A DNA stretch of 64,000 bases from positions 434,001 to 498,000 of the forward strand of contig CAMPDV010000149.1 of the NCBI GenBank assembly GCA_946699065.1. The letters run 5' to 3'. Under the pieces are notes generated by a model. The model worked only from the letters and a program-made list of their open reading frames with translations, had not been told where the DNA came from and made no database searches. Shown piece after piece: positions 61,095 through 64,000 of the stretch. The position numbers and the translations under genes are program-made. This stretch comes from Loxodes magnus (taxonomy: Eukaryota; Ciliophora; Karyorelictea; Loxodida; Loxodidae). Numbering within the stretch: the stretch's first letter is position 1; each line of letters begins with the position of its first letter.

Positions 61095-64000
61095 ATTGAA
61101 TATTAGTTGGTTATTAATCTTAATTATTTCAATTCTTTTATTTTATGACTAACATAACTATTTAACTAACTCAGTCTAAACATTGATGCATTAAATAAGT
61201 TGAAGCCTTTGAAATGTAATTATTTAATAATGGTTATAATTTATTACTATGTCACACCTTATCTAAATATGTATCTAAAATAGACTTCCAGAATTAATTA
61301 GATCTTAAAACATTTAAAAGTAACAAGTTTTATAAATATTAAATGGAAACATATAAAGTTTGTTTATACTAATTATAAGCTTAAGCAATGTCTGTTAAAG
61401 AAGCTTATAATTTTCAATGTACTAAGCATCTTAAATTTAAAGGTAAAGCTTATTTAATTTCTCTTATATTATTATCTTATATTTAAAATTATAATTATTT
61501 CTTGATGTTATAAAGGTTATGCTTATTATCAATTATTTTAAAATTTTCTATCTGATTTTTTTAAAAATAATGACTATAAAGAGATTTATTTACTAGAAAA
61601 TAATAATTTAGTCTTACTATAATATCTTATATTTGCTTTTATAAAGACATTATTGCTTAAAATAGTAATTAAAGTTATATATATTTTTTAATTAATTTAA
61701 AGAATTATTTCATTTTCATTTTATATAGTATTTTTCATAAAACTTTAAATTAAGAATCCTTATCTTCATCCTTATTACTAAGATTTAATTAACTTTTTTG
61801 TAACTTTTTTATATGTTTATTAATGCTAAATATTTATAGCATTCGTAGATATTATTTTATAATTAATGTTTGTCTTTCTATTCTATAAAACCTATTTATA
61901 AAATTTAGTTAAAATATAATAAAATCTGGATCACAATTCCCTTATTACCATATGACATGCTTAAATTTTTAAAATTATATAGCTTTTATTTTTCTAATTA
62001 TAAAAATATTTATCTTTGAATTACATACAACTGATGGAACGCTCTTTGCTTTCTTTTATAATAAAATGATATAAAAAGCCATAAAAATAAAAGAAGGATA
62101 AAGGCTTTATATTAAAACTAAAATAAAGTTATAAAGTTTGCTTTTACTTAAATTAAAGCTAACAATTTTAATATTCTCTTTAATATTTCTTAATTATAAA
62201 TAGTTTATTTATTTTATTTAATATTTTGCTAATTGCATTGTTTACAATATAATCCTCCGTATTTAAAAATTATTAATTTATAATATTTAAATTTTAATCT
62301 ATTAAGGTTTATGTGATATTATCATTCTATTCCTTTAAATAAAGTTATATTCTGCCTAAGGTATCTTTACTCTTTATAAAAAATAAAATACTTATTTTAG
62401 AATTTTAAACAGAGATTTTTACTTTTATGAAGCAGAAGTTTTAAAAGCCTTTAAAATTTTGTTTATGCTTACTCTAAAATGAAGTTATATTCTCATAATA
62501 TTAAAAAATTTAGATAAGCTATTTACTTAATAATATGAAAAAAATTTCCAAGAATTAAGTTTAATAAGTTATTATTCAGTTAATTAATTATGGATAAAAG
62601 AATAATATTTTATTAAAAAATAATCAAATTAGCTTAATTATTTTTATTCAAAATCTAAATCTCATACTATTATTACAATTGCTTTAGGCTAATTTTAGGA
62701 ATATTATTTCTAAATCTTATATTATATTAAATAATGGCTAAATCATAATTTTTCAAATTTACTAGGGTAAATTTTTTAATTTTGCAGTGATTTGTGCTAT
62801 TTCTGTAGAGTATATAAGTTGCAAAATGTAAAAATATTTTCATGGTTATAAAGTTTGTTGCTATTTAACTTCTAGATTTTATCTTAAGCTATTACTTAAA
62901 ATAAAAGATTAAATTAATCTTAAAATAATAAATTTTATAATATAAAGATTAATAAGTTTCTATAGTGATTTTAAATAAAATTTACTAGTTATATAATGCA
63001 TAATGTATTTATGATTTATTTACTTAATTAAAATCAATTTTATAACAATTCTTATTTTATTTAGATATTTAGTATCTAGTAAATATTTCAAATATTTTTT
63101 AGTAATTTTAAAGTTAAAATTTGAAATAAATAAAACTTATTTTAGAAAAATAAAATAAAATAGCTTACCCGCTAATAAATATTTAAGAAAATATAAAAAA
63201 TTAATAATATAATATTTATTTAATTACTCTAGCTAATATTTTATAATAAAAATTAAGCATAAGTTATAATTAATAATTAAATAGTATTTTTAATATTTAT
63301 TTAAAGTTATTAATTTAATGAAATTATATTTCAAATTTTACTTTTACATTTTTATCTGCAATCAAATTTTTCAATTACTTAATTAAACATTTATTTATTT
63401 AAATTTTTTTTTTATTTTCGTTTAAAATAAAAAAATTTTATATTTAAGTTAGCAAATAAAAATTTATAAGTAAATAAATTATATTTGAAAATTTATTATT
63501 ATACCTTTTGCAACGTGAAAAACTAAGATAAAATGGAAATAATTTTGAATAAGCAAGATAACTAGCAATTATATTAAAATATTCATCTTATTTTATTACT
63601 TTTTGCTATAATTTTCTATAGATTTTATTCTAATTAATATTTTATAGTTGCTTGTAAAATTAATTTTAGAAAAAGCTAGAAAATGTAATTTACAAAACTT
63701 CTAAGTTTGAAATCTCTATTTTCATAAATACTCAATCTAAAACTACTACAATTTAATATAATTTTTTTTAAAGTATGAATCTTAGTTTGAATTGATCAAT
63801 GTCTGCTAATCAAGTAAAATTAATTGGCTCCTAACGGATTATTTTATTATTAAAAAAATATAGAAATTTATTCAATAAATGCAACTATTTTATCAGTTGA
63901 ACATATTTAAAGTTCTTATTAGCTAAAGTGTTTTAAAACTTTTTTAATTTAAAAAATTATAAATTTAAGGAAATATAATAGATTAATTAAATTTATTAAA
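61095..64000. other. AT-rich region with one long weak frame
   Basis: From ATG at 61388 (MSVKEAYNFQCTKHLKFKGK) a plus-strand frame runs about 500 codons with only three TGA, fewer than the roughly eight expected. Some segments look protein-like (ELHTTDGTLFAFFYNK, SKSKSHTIITIALGQFQEYY). There is no domain. It could be a decayed gene. The last kilobase is low-complexity A/T. Confidence 0.3.

Noticed and set aside
1-64000. Bacterial, viral or plasmid origin; CRISPR arrays; rRNA genes
   Set aside because: Spliceosomal introns, reassigned stops and eukaryotic domain architectures throughout. No direct-repeat arrays, rRNA-like or clear tRNA cloverleaf segments were seen, although a tRNA could be missed by eye.
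1-64000. Condylostoma-type code (UAA/UAG also used as stops)
   Set aside because: Every confident gene end falls at TGA; no recognisable C-terminus coincides with TAA or TAG.

Overview
The window reads as nuclear DNA of a karyorelictid ciliate, most like Loxodes (NCBI genetic code 27). It is very AT-rich and has almost no long standard-code ORF, yet dense genes appear once TAA and TAG are read as Gln and in-frame TGA as Trp. Every confident gene runs through many TAA/TAG codons and ends at a TGA followed by an AT-rich tail, so UGA is both Trp and the only stop. This argues against Condylostoma (code 28, which stops mainly at UAA/UAG) and against Tetrahymena/Paramecium (UGA never Trp). Introns are tiny (mostly 16-22 nt, GTA...TAG/CAG/AAG), as in heterotrichs and their relatives. 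Gene identities come from reading the translations by eye; no database search was run.

Layout. 0-6.1 kb: the 3' part of an EF-hand coiled-coil gene (+), a MYND zinc-finger protein kinase (+), and a convergent PAP2/sphingomyelin-synthase-like lipid enzyme (-). 7.8-9.5 kb: a type I membrane protein with Lin-12/Notch repeats (-). 9.5-17 kb: gene-poor AT-rich DNA with doubtful frames. 17-23 kb: a small basic protein and a 1,771-residue surface protein of repeated PPC-like modules (+). 23.3-26.8 kb: a kelch and cysteine-rich multi-pass protein (-). 27.9-29 kb: a five-exon MORN protein (-). 29-35.3 kb: gene-poor. 35.3-37.9 kb: two tandem cysteine-rich type I membrane paralogues (-). 38.3 kb: a 56-residue cysteine-rich peptide gene (+). 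39.6-42.7 kb: a DUSP-domain AGC kinase (-). 44.9-47.8 kb: an OSCA/TMEM63 channel (-) with several small frame breaks. 48.4-53.9 kb: a compact plus-strand run of a dolichyldiphosphatase-like PAP2 enzyme, a C2HC zinc-finger protein, an ABCG half-transporter and a multi-pass membrane protein. 54-57.7 kb: three hypotheticals. 60-61.1 kb: a WD40 protein (-). The rest is AT-rich and mostly without recognisable genes.

No operon logic is expected in a eukaryote. The shared theme is membrane and cell-surface biology (secreted or membrane proteins, lipid-phosphate enzymes, a channel, a transporter), plus signalling kinases and scaffold repeats (MORN, WD40, kelch). Because only TGA can end a frame here, chance ORFs of 50-100 codons are common. 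Frames without recognisable domains are therefore given low confidence.
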